DNA from: Gammaproteobacteria bacterium
GTDB lineage: Bacteria; Pseudomonadota; Gammaproteobacteria; Steroidobacterales; GCA-2729495
Direction of reading: 5' to 3'
Assembly: GCA_015709695.1 (NCBI GenBank)
Contig: CP054183.1
Location: 434,001 to 498,000 of the forward strand
DNA: 64,000 nt
The notes under the pieces are model-generated. The model was not told the DNA's origin. It saw nothing but the letters and a program-made list of their open reading frames with translations, and did not search any database. A program made the position numbers and the translations under genes. Below, piece after piece: positions 28,442 through 37,350 of the stretch (position 1 is the first letter of the stretch; each line of letters starts with the position of its first letter).

Positions 28442-29752
28442 TCAGCCGCTGCCCGCGGCATCGGCGGCCGCTGGCGCCTCGGCGCTGCGACGGCTCGCGT
28501 CGGCGGCCGCCAGCATTTCCGGCGTCACCAGCACCACGCCGCCCTCGGTGACATGGAACCGGGCCGCGTCGGCCGCCGGGTCCTCGCCGATGTGCATGCC
28601 GTCGGGCACCACGCAGCCCTCGTCGAGGATCGCCCGGCTGATGTGGCAGCCGCGGCCGATGCGCACGTTGGGCAGCAGCACCGAGCGGAAGACCACGGAG
28701 CGCTCGTGGACATGCGTGTTGACGAACAGCATCGACTCGCGCACGGTCGCCCCGGAGATGATGCAGCCGCCGGACACCATGGAGTTGATGGCCTCGCCGC
28801 GCCGGCCGTCGTCGTCGAGCACGAACTTCGCGCCCGGCACATGTTCCTGGTAGGTCCAGATGGGCCAGTCCTCGTCGTAGAGGTTGAGCTCCGGGGTGAC
28901 GTACACCAGCTCCATGTTGGCCTCGTAGAAGGCATCCACGGTGCCGACGTCGCGCCAGTAGGCCTGGGCGGCGGTCTTCACGTCCTCGAACGGATAGGCA
29001 TAGACACGCGCCTTGCCGATGCTGCCCGGGATGATGTTCTTGCCGAAATCGTGGGCGGAGGTGGCGTCCGCGGCATCGGCGCGCAGGCACTTCTGCAGGA
29101 ACTCGCGGCTGAAGACGTAGATGCCCATGGAGGCCAGCGCCACGTCCTGGCGGCCGGGCATGGGCTCGGGCCGGGCCGGTTTCTCGCTGAAGCGGATGAT
29201 CCGCTGCACCTCGTTGACGGTCATCACGCCGAACTGCGTGGCCTGGTCCAGCGGCACCTGCACCACGCCCACGGTGATGTCGGCGCCCTTCTCGACGTGG
29301 AAGGCGATCATCGGCCCGTAGTCCATCTTGTAGACGTGGTCGCCGGCCAGCACCAGCACCTGATCGGGGTGGTAGGCCTCGATGATGTCGAGGTTCTGGT
29401 AGAGCGAATCCGCGGTGCCGCGGTACCAGCTCTCGCCGATCTGCTGCTGGGCCGGCACCAGCTGCACGAACTCGCCGAGCTCGCCGCGCAGGTAGCCCCA
29501 GCCGCGCTGGATGTGCTGGATCAGCGCGTGGGCCTTGTATTGCGTCAGCACCAGGATCTGCCGGATGCCGGAGTTCACGCAATTCGACAGGGTGAAATCG
29601 ATGATCCGGTACTTGCCCGCGAACGGCAGTGCCGGCTTGGCGCGATTGCGGGTCAGGTGGCGCAGGCGCTCGCCGCGGCCACCGGCCATGACGATCGCCA
29701 TGGTGCTCTTGGTCAGCTGGCTGACGAAGCGTCCGGACTTCCTGGGCTTCAA
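28442..29752 (-). CDS. glgC: Glucose-1-phosphate adenylyltransferase GlgC
   Basis: GlgC makes ADP-glucose from glucose-1-phosphate and ATP, the committed step in glycogen synthesis. The 436-residue product has the nucleotidyltransferase signature [23 protein letters not shown], then [36 protein letters not shown] and SEKPARP. The C-terminal left-handed beta-helix (about 300-420, repeated V-x-x-S/G hexapeptides such as [14 protein letters not shown]) is intact. The N-terminal extension ([13 protein letters not shown]) carries the basic residues associated with allosteric control by fructose-1,6-bisphosphate in enteric GlgC. Regulation here is inferred only. Confidence 0.96.
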   Translation of the reverse strand: MKPRKSGRFVSQLTKSTMAIVMAGGRGERLRHLTRNRAKPALPFAGKYRIIDFTLSNCVNSGIRQILVLTQYKAHALIQHIQRGWGYLRGELGEFVQLVPAQQQIGESWYRGTADSLYQNLDIIEAYHPDQVLVLAGDHVYKMDYGPMIAFHVEKGADITVGVVQVPLDQATQFGVMTVNEVQRIIRFSEKPARPEPMPGRQDVALASMGIYVFSREFLQKCLRADAADATSAHDFGKNIIPGSIGKARVYAYPFEDVKTAAQAYWRDVGTVDAFYEANMELVYVTPELNLYDEDWPIWTYQEHVPGAKFVLDDDGRRGEAINSMVSGGCIISGATVRESMLFVNTHVHERSVVFRSVLLPNVRIGRGCHISRAILDEGCVVPDGMHIGEDPAADAARFHVTEGGVVLVTPEMLAAADASRRSAEAPAAADAAGSG

Positions 29753-29907
29753 GCGCTGGCCTCCGGGCTTCTTCGTACCCAGCCGTGCTGCTGGCAGTAT
29801 ACCGCGTCACCTGTGGCCGGCCACCTCGACTGAAATATGTCAGGCACCTTTTCCGGCAAATGGGGCACCATGGGCGCGTGGCGGAGGCATCACGAGGGGA
29901 GGATGCG

Positions 29908-32094
29908 GTGACGGGGCATGGCATTGCCGGAGAGCATGAGCTCGGCCGCCTGGTTGCTGCGCGCCATCATGACCCGTTTGCCATGCTGGGGCGCCACCCG
30001 CTGGCGGACGGGCGGATCGTGGTGCGCGTGCTGTCCCCGGCGACGGTCGAGGTCAGCCTGCCGGAGACCGGCGTGGTCCTGGAGCGCGTGGGCGACAGCG
30101 ACCTGTTCGAGTTCCGCGGCCCCGCGGGGGCGCTGCCGCAGCGCTACCGGGTACGGCGCCGCAACGCGCAGGGGCAGGTGCTCGAGGCCGTGGATCCCTA
30201 CTGCTTCCCGCCGCTGCTGGCGGAGGCCGATATCGCCGCCTTCGGCGACGGCAGCCACTGGCACGCCTGGTGGCTGCTCGGCGCCCACCTGGTCGTCGCC
30301 GATGGCATCGACGGCGTGCGCTTTGCTGTCTGGGCGCCCGATGCGGAGCGGGTCAGCGTGGTCGGCGACTTCAACGGCTGGGACGGCCGCTGTCACCCGA
30401 TGCGCTGCCGCGGCAGTTCGGGCGTCTGGGAACTGTTCATCCCCGGGCTGGGCGCCGGCGCCAACTACAAGTTCGAGTTGCGCAACCGCTGGAGCGGGGA
30501 GCTGCTGCTGAAGGGCGATCCCTACGCGAGGCTGACCGAGCTGCGGCCGGCGACCGCCTCGGTGACCGCCGCGGCCTCGGGCTACCAGTGGGGCGATGCC
30601 GCGTGGATCGCCGGTCGCGAGGCCGGCGACTGGCTGCACGCGCCGCTGTCGGTGTACGAGGTGCATCTCGGCTCCTGGCGCCGGCGCGCGGATGGCGGCT
30701 TCCTCAACTATCGGGACATCGCCGCGCAGCTGGTGCCGCAGGTGGTGGAGCTGGGCTTCACCCATGTGGAGTTCCTGCCGGTCACCGAGCACCCGCTGGA
30801 TGATTCCTGGGGCTACCAGCCCTCCGGCTACTTCGCGCCCACCCGGCGTTTCGGCGATCCGGATGACTTCCGCTATCTGGTGGACCAGCTGCACCAGGCC
30901 GGCATCGGCGTGATCCTCGACTGGGTGCCGGGGCATTTCCCCAGGGATGCCCACGGCCTGGCCCGCTTCGACGGCAGCGCGCTCTACGAGTACCCGGACC
31001 CGCGCAAGGGCGAGCACGCGGAGTGGGGCACGCTGGTGTTCAACTACGACCGCAACGAGGTGCGCAGTTTCCTGCTGTCGAGCGCCATCTACTGGCTGAA
31101 GGAATTCCACTGCGACGGCCTGCGCGTGGACGCCGTGGCCTCGATGCTCTACCTGGATTACTCGCGCGGCCCCGGCGAGTGGGTGCCCAACGCGGCGGGA
31201 GGCAACGGCAACCTGGAGGCGGCGGCCTTCATCCGGCGCCTGAACCAGCTGACCCATGCCGAGGTGCCCGGCAGCATCGTCATCGCCGAGGAGTCCACGG
31301 CCTGGCCCGGGGTCTCGCGCCCCACCGACCACGGTGGCCTCGGCTTCTCGATGAAGTGGAACATGGGCTGGATGCACGACACGCTCGAGTACCTGGCCCA
31401 CGATCCGGTGCACCGGCGCTTCCACCATGACCTGCTGAGCTTCGGACCGATCTACGCCTTCACCGAGAACTTCGTGCTGCCCCTCTCGCATGACGAGGTC
31501 GTGCACGGCAAGCGCTCGCTGCTCGGGCGCATGCCGGGCGATGACTGGCAGCGCTTCGCCAACCTGCGCCTGCTGTACACGTTCCAGTGGACCTATCCGG
31601 GGAAGAAGCTGCTGTTCATGGGTGGCGAGCTGGCCCAGCCCGGGGAATGGGACCATCGCGGCGAACTGCCCTGGCATCTGCTGCAGGAACCGGCCCATGG
31701 TGGCGTGCGCCGCCTGGTCGCCGATCTCAACCGGCTCTACCGCGGTCAGCGTCCGCTGCACCGCTTCGATTTCGAGGGGCGTGGCTTCCAGTGGCTGCGC
31801 TGGGACGATGCCGACAACTCGGTGCTGGCCTTCATGCGGCGCGATGAGTCCGGCGAGGCCATCGTGCTGCTGAACTTCACCCCGGTGCCGCGCCCTGGTT
31901 ACCGCATCGGCGTGCCCCGGCCCGGCGAGTATCGCGAGGTGTTCAATTCGGATTCCCGCTTCTACGGCGGCAGCGACCTCGGCAACCCCGGACCGCTGCA
32001 CACCGAGCCGGTGCCCTGGATGGACCAGTTCCAGTCGCTGCGGGTGACGCTGCCCCCGCTGGCAGGAATCATCCTGCTGCATGGGCCGGGCTGA
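29908..32094 (+). CDS. glgB: 1,4-alpha-glucan branching enzyme GlgB
   Basis: GlgB creates alpha-1,6 branches in glycogen (GH13). The GTG at 29908 is chosen because AGGGGAGGA precedes it by 4-5 bases and it gives a 728-residue protein, the usual length for two-CBM48 branching enzymes. An upstream in-frame start at 29785 adds 41 unsupported residues. Features are an N-terminal [10 protein letters not shown] module, a second CBM48 ([21 protein letters not shown]), and a TIM barrel with nucleophile [18 protein letters not shown], acid/base [11 protein letters not shown] and [20 protein letters not shown]. The stop abuts the stop of glgX. Confidence 0.96.
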   Translation: MTGHGIAGEHELGRLVAARHHDPFAMLGRHPLADGRIVVRVLSPATVEVSLPETGVVLERVGDSDLFEFRGPAGALPQRYRVRRRNAQGQVLEAVDPYCFPPLLAEADIAAFGDGSHWHAWWLLGAHLVVADGIDGVRFAVWAPDAERVSVVGDFNGWDGRCHPMRCRGSSGVWELFIPGLGAGANYKFELRNRWSGELLLKGDPYARLTELRPATASVTAAASGYQWGDAAWIAGREAGDWLHAPLSVYEVHLGSWRRRADGGFLNYRDIAAQLVPQVVELGFTHVEFLPVTEHPLDDSWGYQPSGYFAPTRRFGDPDDFRYLVDQLHQAGIGVILDWVPGHFPRDAHGLARFDGSALYEYPDPRKGEHAEWGTLVFNYDRNEVRSFLLSSAIYWLKEFHCDGLRVDAVASMLYLDYSRGPGEWVPNAAGGNGNLEAAAFIRRLNQLTHAEVPGSIVIAEESTAWPGVSRPTDHGGLGFSMKWNMGWMHDTLEYLAHDPVHRRFHHDLLSFGPIYAFTENFVLPLSHDEVVHGKRSLLGRMPGDDWQRFANLRLLYTFQWTYPGKKLLFMGGELAQPGEWDHRGELPWHLLQEPAHGGVRRLVADLNRLYRGQRPLHRFDFEGRGFQWLRWDDADNSVLAFMRRDESGEAIVLLNFTPVPRPGYRIGVPRPGEYREVFNSDSRFYGGSDLGNPGPLHTEPVPWMDQFQSLRVTLPPLAGIILLHGPG

Positions 32095-34179
32095 TCAGTC
32101 CGGCCAGGCCTCCAGCACCACCACCGTACGAGCCGGTACCGTGTAGCCTGGCCCGGGCAGCGGTTGCTGCTGCTCGGGCGGGGCGATGTCACGGGGTGGC
32201 GGCAGCGAGGTATCCAGCGCCAGGCGCCAGCCACGGCCGGCAATGACCGGCAGCAGCGCCGAGCGCGGCTCGGGTCCCATGTTGAGGAGCGCGTGCAGCA
32301 CGGGTTCGCCTGCTTCCTGGCCGGAGAGCGTGAAGGACAGCCGGCGGGCCTGCGGGTCCGACCAGTCGGCTGGCCCCCCGGAAAAATCCTGCCAGCGTAT
32401 ATCGGGCAGGCCGTCACGCCCGCTGCCGGGCTGTCCGGTCAGGAACCGGGGCCGGCGCAGCGAGCGGTGGCGGCGGCGCAGGCGGATGAGCTCGCGCGCG
32501 AAGCGCAGGAAGCCGGCGTTGCGCTCCACCAGCGACCAGTCGAGCCAGGAAATGTCGTTGTCCTGGCAGTAGGCATTGTTGTTGCCACGCTGCGTGCGCA
32601 GCACCTCGTCGCCGGCCAGCAGCATCGGCGGACCCTGCGAGAGCATGAGGATCGCCAGGTGGTTGCGCGCCAGGCGCTGGCGCAGCTCGCGCACGACCGG
32701 GTCGTCGGTCGGACCTTCCACGCCGCAGTTCCAGCTGGCGTTCTCCGCCATGCCGTCGCGGTTGTCCTCGCCATTTGCCTGGTTGTGGCGCTGCCCGTAG
32801 CTCACCAGGTCGTTGAGGGTGAAGCCGTCGTGGCAGGTGATGAAATTGATGCTGTTGATGGGCAGCCGGCCGCTGGGGGCGTAGAGGTCGCTGCTGCCGG
32901 CGATGCGCGAGGCGACCTCGCCGACCAGGCCGGGGTCGCCGCGCACGAAGCGGCGCACCGAGTCGCGGTAGCGGCCATTCCATTCCGCCCAGCGATAGCC
33001 GGGGAAGGCGCCCACCTGGTAGAGGCCGGCGGCGTCCCAGGCCTCGGCGATCAGCCGGGTGTGGACCAGGGCCTCGGAGAACTCGATGTTCCAGAGCACG
33101 GGCGCGTGGTACATCGGCTTGCCGTCCTCGCCGCGGGCCATGACGCTCGCAAGGTCGAAGCGGAAGCCATCCACGTGCATCTCCCGCACCCAGTATTCCA
33201 GGCACTGCACGATGTAGTTGGCCACCAGCGGATGGTTGCAGTTGAGGGTGTTGCCGGTGCCGGTGTAGTCCAGGTAGCGCCGCCGGTCGGCCGGGTCGAG
33301 GTGGTAGAAGCTCTCGTTGGCGATGCCCTTGAAGCTGATCACCGGTCCGTCGGCGCCGCCTTCGGCGGTGTGGTTGAAAACCACGTCGAGGATCACGCCG
33401 ATGCCGGCGCGATGCAGCGCCTTGACCATGTCGCGGAATTCGCGCCTGCCGTCCGGTCCGGCGCAATAGGGCGGGTGGGGCGCGAAGTAGCCGTAGGGGC
33501 TGTATCCCCAGTAGTTGCCGAGTCCCAGTGCCGCGGTTCGCTCCGGCACGTCCTGGACGTCGAAGGCCATGACCGGCATGAGCTCCACGTCGGTGATGCC
33601 GAGGCTCTGCAGGTAGGGGATCTTCTCGATGAGGCCCGCGAAGCTGCCCGGCGCCGCCACGCGCGAGGAGCCATGGCGCGTGAAGCCGCCGACGTGCAGC
33701 TCGTAGATGATGCTGTCCTCGGGCCGGTGGTTCAGCGGCTGGTCGCCCTCCCAGTCGTAGGCCTCGTCGTCGACCACGCAGGCGCGCAGCCCGGTGCCGG
33801 GCTCGGGCAGCGTCGCCGCCAGCTCGCGGTTCCAGAGCCCGGTGCCGACGGCGCGCGCCCAGGGATCGAGCAGGTCGCGGCGCGGGTCGAAGCGCAGGCC
33901 GGTGCGCGCGGTGTCGCCCGGGCCATCCGCGCGCCAGCTGTACCAGAGCCCCTCGCGGGCGCCTTCCACCAGCACGTGCCAGAAGAAGAAGGTGCGGTTG
34001 TTGACGGGGTCGAGGTCGATGACCTGCAGCGGGTTGCGATCCGCGGCGCCCTCGTAGAGCACCAGCGTCACGGCAGTGGCATGGCGGCTGAAGATGGCAA
34101 AGTTGACGCCGGCAGGTACGACCCTGGCGCCGGAGGGGAAGGGTTCTCCCTGCAACAGCCGGTAGGGTCCCGCCGACAT
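32095..34179 (-). CDS. glgX: Glycogen debranching enzyme GlgX
   Basis: GlgX hydrolyses alpha-1,6 branches of phosphorylase-limited glycogen (GH13 isoamylase type). The 694-residue product has an N-terminal CBM48 (GVNFAIFSRHATAVTLVLYEG). The barrel has ILDVVFNHTAEG, nucleophile DGFRFDLASVMARGEDG, acid/base LIAEAWDAAGLYQVG and ITCHDGFTLNDLVSYGQRHN. The length matches the family (about 660-720). It is convergent with glgB with no bases between stops and is followed upstream by glgP on the same strand. Confidence 0.95.
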   Translation of the reverse strand: MSAGPYRLLQGEPFPSGARVVPAGVNFAIFSRHATAVTLVLYEGAADRNPLQVIDLDPVNNRTFFFWHVLVEGAREGLWYSWRADGPGDTARTGLRFDPRRDLLDPWARAVGTGLWNRELAATLPEPGTGLRACVVDDEAYDWEGDQPLNHRPEDSIIYELHVGGFTRHGSSRVAAPGSFAGLIEKIPYLQSLGITDVELMPVMAFDVQDVPERTAALGLGNYWGYSPYGYFAPHPPYCAGPDGRREFRDMVKALHRAGIGVILDVVFNHTAEGGADGPVISFKGIANESFYHLDPADRRRYLDYTGTGNTLNCNHPLVANYIVQCLEYWVREMHVDGFRFDLASVMARGEDGKPMYHAPVLWNIEFSEALVHTRLIAEAWDAAGLYQVGAFPGYRWAEWNGRYRDSVRRFVRGDPGLVGEVASRIAGSSDLYAPSGRLPINSINFITCHDGFTLNDLVSYGQRHNQANGEDNRDGMAENASWNCGVEGPTDDPVVRELRQRLARNHLAILMLSQGPPMLLAGDEVLRTQRGNNNAYCQDNDISWLDWSLVERNAGFLRFARELIRLRRRHRSLRRPRFLTGQPGSGRDGLPDIRWQDFSGGPADWSDPQARRLSFTLSGQEAGEPVLHALLNMGPEPRSALLPVIAGRGWRLALDTSLPPPRDIAPPEQQQPLPGPGYTVPARTVVVLEAWPD

Positions 34180-34194
34180 GTCAGCTGGCCCGGC

Positions 34195-36816
34195 TCACAG
34201 CCAGCGCATCAGGCCGGTTTCGCAGGGGTTCAGCAGGCTGTCGTGACGTGGCATGGCGCGGATCTCCAGGCGCTGGGCGCCACACCAGGGCGGCTTCAGT
34301 TCCAGCCGGTAGACGACCTCGCCGTTGCCTTCCGCGGTGGCGGTGAAGGGCGCGACGAACACCGTCTCCTCGCCGATGTGGCGTACGCCGTCGGTGGCGC
34401 GCCCGTGGGCCGAATAGCGCTTCTCCGGCACCGTCAGGTCCGAGCACAGCTCGCGGTGCAGGACGCATTCCACGCGCACGTCGCCGGGTGACAGGCCGTT
34501 GAGCTGCACGGCGACCTCCAGCATCGTGCTGTCCTCGAAGGAGACGCGCTCGGGCAGGGGTCTGGCGAGCCGCAGGGATACGCCATTCCAGGCGGCGGCC
34601 ACGCGCGTCTTCCATTGCGCCAGCTCGCGCGCCGCAGCCGAGTCGTTGGCGGCGATGGCGCGGCCATGTGCGGCAGCCGGGGCATAGAAAGTGCAGGCGT
34701 AGTCGTGGAGCAGCCTGCTGCTGTTGAAGCGCGGCAGGATCGAGGCCATGGAGCGCTTGCAGACCTGCACCCATCCCGGCGCGTAGCCGAGGCGTTCGTC
34801 ACGCTGGTAGTACAGCGGTATGACATCGTCCTGCAGGATCTCGTAGAGCGTGCGCGCATCCTGCCGGTCGCGCTCGCCATCGTTGCCGCTGTTGTGCGCC
34901 GGCGGGATGGCCCAGCCGTTCCTGCCGTCGTAGCCCTCGGCCCACCAGCCGTCGAGCACGCTCAGGTTGACGGTGCCGTTGATGGCGGCCTTCATGCCGG
35001 AAGTACCGCTCGCCTCCATCGGGTAGATGGGATTGTTGAGCCAGATGTCCACGCCCGCGGTCAGCACGCCCGCGAGGTCGATGTCGTAACCCTCCACCAG
35101 CAGTACCTTGCCGAAGAACTCCGGCATGTTGGCCACGCGATGCACTTCCTGCATCAGGTGCTGGCCCGGTTCGTCGGCCGGGTGCGCCTTGCCGGCGAAG
35201 ATGAACACCACCGGGCGCACGTCGTTGTCGACGATCTGCCGCAGCCAGCCGAGGTCGTTGAACAGCAGGGTGGCGCGCTTGTAGGTGGCGAAGCGGCGGC
35301 CGAAGCCGATGGTCAGCACGTTGGCGTCATCGGGATCGATGTACTTCATCAGCCGGTGGATATGCGCGCTGCTGCAGTGGTTGCGGGCATGCTGGCGTTC
35401 GATGCGCCGGCGCAGCGCATTGAGCATTTCGCTCTTCACCTGCTGCTTGACGTACCAGAAGCGTCCGTCCGGTATCTCCAGGATGCGCTCCATGAGCCGG
35501 TTGTCCATCAGCTCGAAGCGCCAGGAGGCGCCCACATGCTGGTCGAGGAGCTCGGCCCATTCCTCGCGCATGAAGGTGGAGACGTGCACGCCATTGGTGA
35601 CGTAGCCCACCGGATTCTCGCGTGGCGGGATGTCGGGCCAGGCACTGGCGAGGATCTCCGATGACACACCGCCGTGGATCTTGCTGACGCCATTGATCGA
35701 GCGGGCGCCGTTGACCGCGAGCCGCGTCATGTTGAACAGCGGCTGCTCGCCGTTGCCGTGCCGGCCGAGGCGCAGGAAATCCTCGTCGCCGATGCCGAGC
35801 TCGCGGATGTGATCGCGGAAATGCGCCAGCACCATGTCCTGCGGGAAGACGTCGTGGCCGGCGGCCACGGGCGTATGGGTGGTGAACACGGTACAGGCAG
35901 CCACCGTCTCCATGGCGGCGGCGAAGGGCAGCCCGCGCCGGGTCAGCTCGCAGGCGCGCTCCACCACCAGGAATGCCGGGTGGCCCTCGTTGAGGTGCCA
36001 GACCGTGGGGGCGAGGCCGGCCGCGCGCAGCGCACGCACCCCGCCCACGCCCAGCACCAGTTCCTGCTGGATGCGCATGGCCTGGCCGCCACCGTAGAGC
36101 ACCTGGGTGATCCGCTGGTCCTCGGCCGAGTTGCCGGGGACGTCGGTGTCGAGCAGCAGCACCGGCACGCGTCCGACCTCCGCACGCCATACCTTGATGG
36201 CAACCATGCGGCCGGGGAACTGCACCTGGACGACGATCTCCTGGCCATCGGCGCCGCGCGCCGGCACCACCGGCATGTCCTCGGCCGGCGTGTGGCGGTA
36301 CTCGGCCAGCTGGCGGCCGGACTCGTCGATGCGCTGGGTGAAGTAGCCCTGGCGGTAGAGCAGGCCGACGGCGACGAAGTGCAGGCGCATGTCGCTTGCC
36401 GTCTTGCAGTAGTCGCCGGCGAGGATGCCGAGGCCGCCGGAGTACAGCGGCACGCTGTCGTGGAAGCCGAACTCCGCGCAGAAGTAGGCGACGAGGTCAT
36501 CCTCGCGCAGTCCTGCCGGCGTGTAGCTGGCCAGGCCCTGCTCACGGTAGGCGTCGAACTCGGCCAGCACGCGCCGGTAGGAAGCGAGGAAGGTCTCGTT
36601 GTCGGCGGCCATGGCCAGCACGGCATGGTCGACGCAGCGCAGGAATACCTTGGGATTGCGGCCGACGAGCCACCACAGGTCGCGGTCCAGCATCGAGAAC
36701 AGCTGGCGGGTCGGGCGATGCCAGCTGAACCAGAAGTTGGCTGCAAGGTCGGTGAGGCGCCCGAGCTTTGCGGGCAGCCGTGCGCTGACCTGCAGGGGGA
36801 AATTTGTTGCGGTCAT
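34195..36816 (-). CDS. glgP: Alpha-glucan (glycogen) phosphorylase GlgP, DUF3417 type
   Basis: GlgP releases glucose-1-phosphate from glycogen ends (GT35, PLP-dependent). From the ATG at 36816 the product is 873 residues and begins with a DUF3417 region (LAANFWFSWHRPTRQLFSML), so it belongs to the mycobacterial/Thermus-like phosphorylase branch, distinct from E. coli MalP/GlgP. Motifs are GGLGILAGDYCKTASDM, NEGHPAFLVVERA and the PLP site region EASGTSGMKAAINGTVNLSV. The same frame stays open far upstream across the next genes. That extension is a high-GC shadow. It sits 15 bases upstream of glgX. Confidence 0.94.
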   Translation of the reverse strand: MTATNFPLQVSARLPAKLGRLTDLAANFWFSWHRPTRQLFSMLDRDLWWLVGRNPKVFLRCVDHAVLAMAADNETFLASYRRVLAEFDAYREQGLASYTPAGLREDDLVAYFCAEFGFHDSVPLYSGGLGILAGDYCKTASDMRLHFVAVGLLYRQGYFTQRIDESGRQLAEYRHTPAEDMPVVPARGADGQEIVVQVQFPGRMVAIKVWRAEVGRVPVLLLDTDVPGNSAEDQRITQVLYGGGQAMRIQQELVLGVGGVRALRAAGLAPTVWHLNEGHPAFLVVERACELTRRGLPFAAAMETVAACTVFTTHTPVAAGHDVFPQDMVLAHFRDHIRELGIGDEDFLRLGRHGNGEQPLFNMTRLAVNGARSINGVSKIHGGVSSEILASAWPDIPPRENPVGYVTNGVHVSTFMREEWAELLDQHVGASWRFELMDNRLMERILEIPDGRFWYVKQQVKSEMLNALRRRIERQHARNHCSSAHIHRLMKYIDPDDANVLTIGFGRRFATYKRATLLFNDLGWLRQIVDNDVRPVVFIFAGKAHPADEPGQHLMQEVHRVANMPEFFGKVLLVEGYDIDLAGVLTAGVDIWLNNPIYPMEASGTSGMKAAINGTVNLSVLDGWWAEGYDGRNGWAIPPAHNSGNDGERDRQDARTLYEILQDDVIPLYYQRDERLGYAPGWVQVCKRSMASILPRFNSSRLLHDYACTFYAPAAAHGRAIAANDSAAARELAQWKTRVAAAWNGVSLRLARPLPERVSFEDSTMLEVAVQLNGLSPGDVRVECVLHRELCSDLTVPEKRYSAHGRATDGVRHIGEETVFVAPFTATAEGNGEVVYRLELKPPWCGAQRLEIRAMPRHDSLLNPCETGLMRWL

Positions 36817-36930
36817 GATGCTCTGGAGGATCAGGCGTGAGGGTTGGCGACAACGCGGGACAGGGCGAATTGTCTTACGGATCGCCCGTCGCCGGCAATG
36901 CGCGCCGGCGGCCGCCGCCGGGGCATCGTT

Positions 36931-36936
36931 TATACT
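36931..36936 (+). promoter_or_regulatory. Candidate -10 element upstream of the ABM-domain gene
   Basis: TATACT, preceded by TT, occurs in a GC-rich divergent spacer 43 bases before the plus-strand ATG at 36979. No clear -35 is present. Confidence 0.35.
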
Positions 36937-36978
36937 CGCGGTTCGCAACCCACTGAAAGCAGGCGAGCGGAGGCACGC

Positions 36979-37341
36979 ATGGTCACCTACATCGTCACGG
37001 TCTGGGCCAAGCCCGGGCATGAGCAGGAAGTCACCCGCTTCTACCAGGAGCTCGAGCCGTCGATGCGCGCCGCCGCCGGCTATCACGGCCGCCAGATCCT
37101 GCGGGCACGCACCGGCACCATGGCCGCTGCTGTGCGCAAGCGGATCACGCCCGAGGAGGCCGCGCGCATGCCGGAGCGTCCGCCGCCGGGCACGCAGTTC
37201 ATCCTCATCGAGAAGTGGGACAGCGTCGACGCCCGCATGGATTTCTCGCGTGGCGTGGCCGCGAGCCGCAGCAAGGAACTCTTCCCGCACATCCTTCCCG
37301 AGCACAGCCACGAGTTCTACGAAGACGTCACGCCGGCCTGA
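36979..37341 (+). CDS. ABM (antibiotic biosynthesis monooxygenase) domain protein
   Basis: This small 120-residue dimeric alpha/beta barrel-type protein has the pattern VTYIVTVWAKPGHEQEVTRFYQELEPSMRAAAGYHGRQILRA near the N-terminus and FILIEKWDSVDARMDFSR in the middle, as in ABM/YgiN-like proteins. Such proteins act as cofactor-free monooxygenases or as dimeric folding units, and substrates differ widely. GCGGAGG precedes the ATG. It is divergent from glgP and 9 bases before the DUF748 gene, with which it may be cotranscribed. No function is assignable. Confidence 0.7.
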   Translation: MVTYIVTVWAKPGHEQEVTRFYQELEPSMRAAAGYHGRQILRARTGTMAAAVRKRITPEEAARMPERPPPGTQFILIEKWDSVDARMDFSRGVAASRSKELFPHILPEHSHEFYEDVTPA

Positions 37342-37350
37342 GCGGCATCC

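Noticed and set aside
29785-29907. N-terminal extension of GlgB
   Set aside because: It lacks a ribosome site and family similarity. The GTG at 29908 has AGGGGAGGA and gives the standard length.
36941-36952. GGTTCGCAACCC, resembling a tRNA T-arm
   Set aside because: No acceptor, D or anticodon arms can be formed around it.
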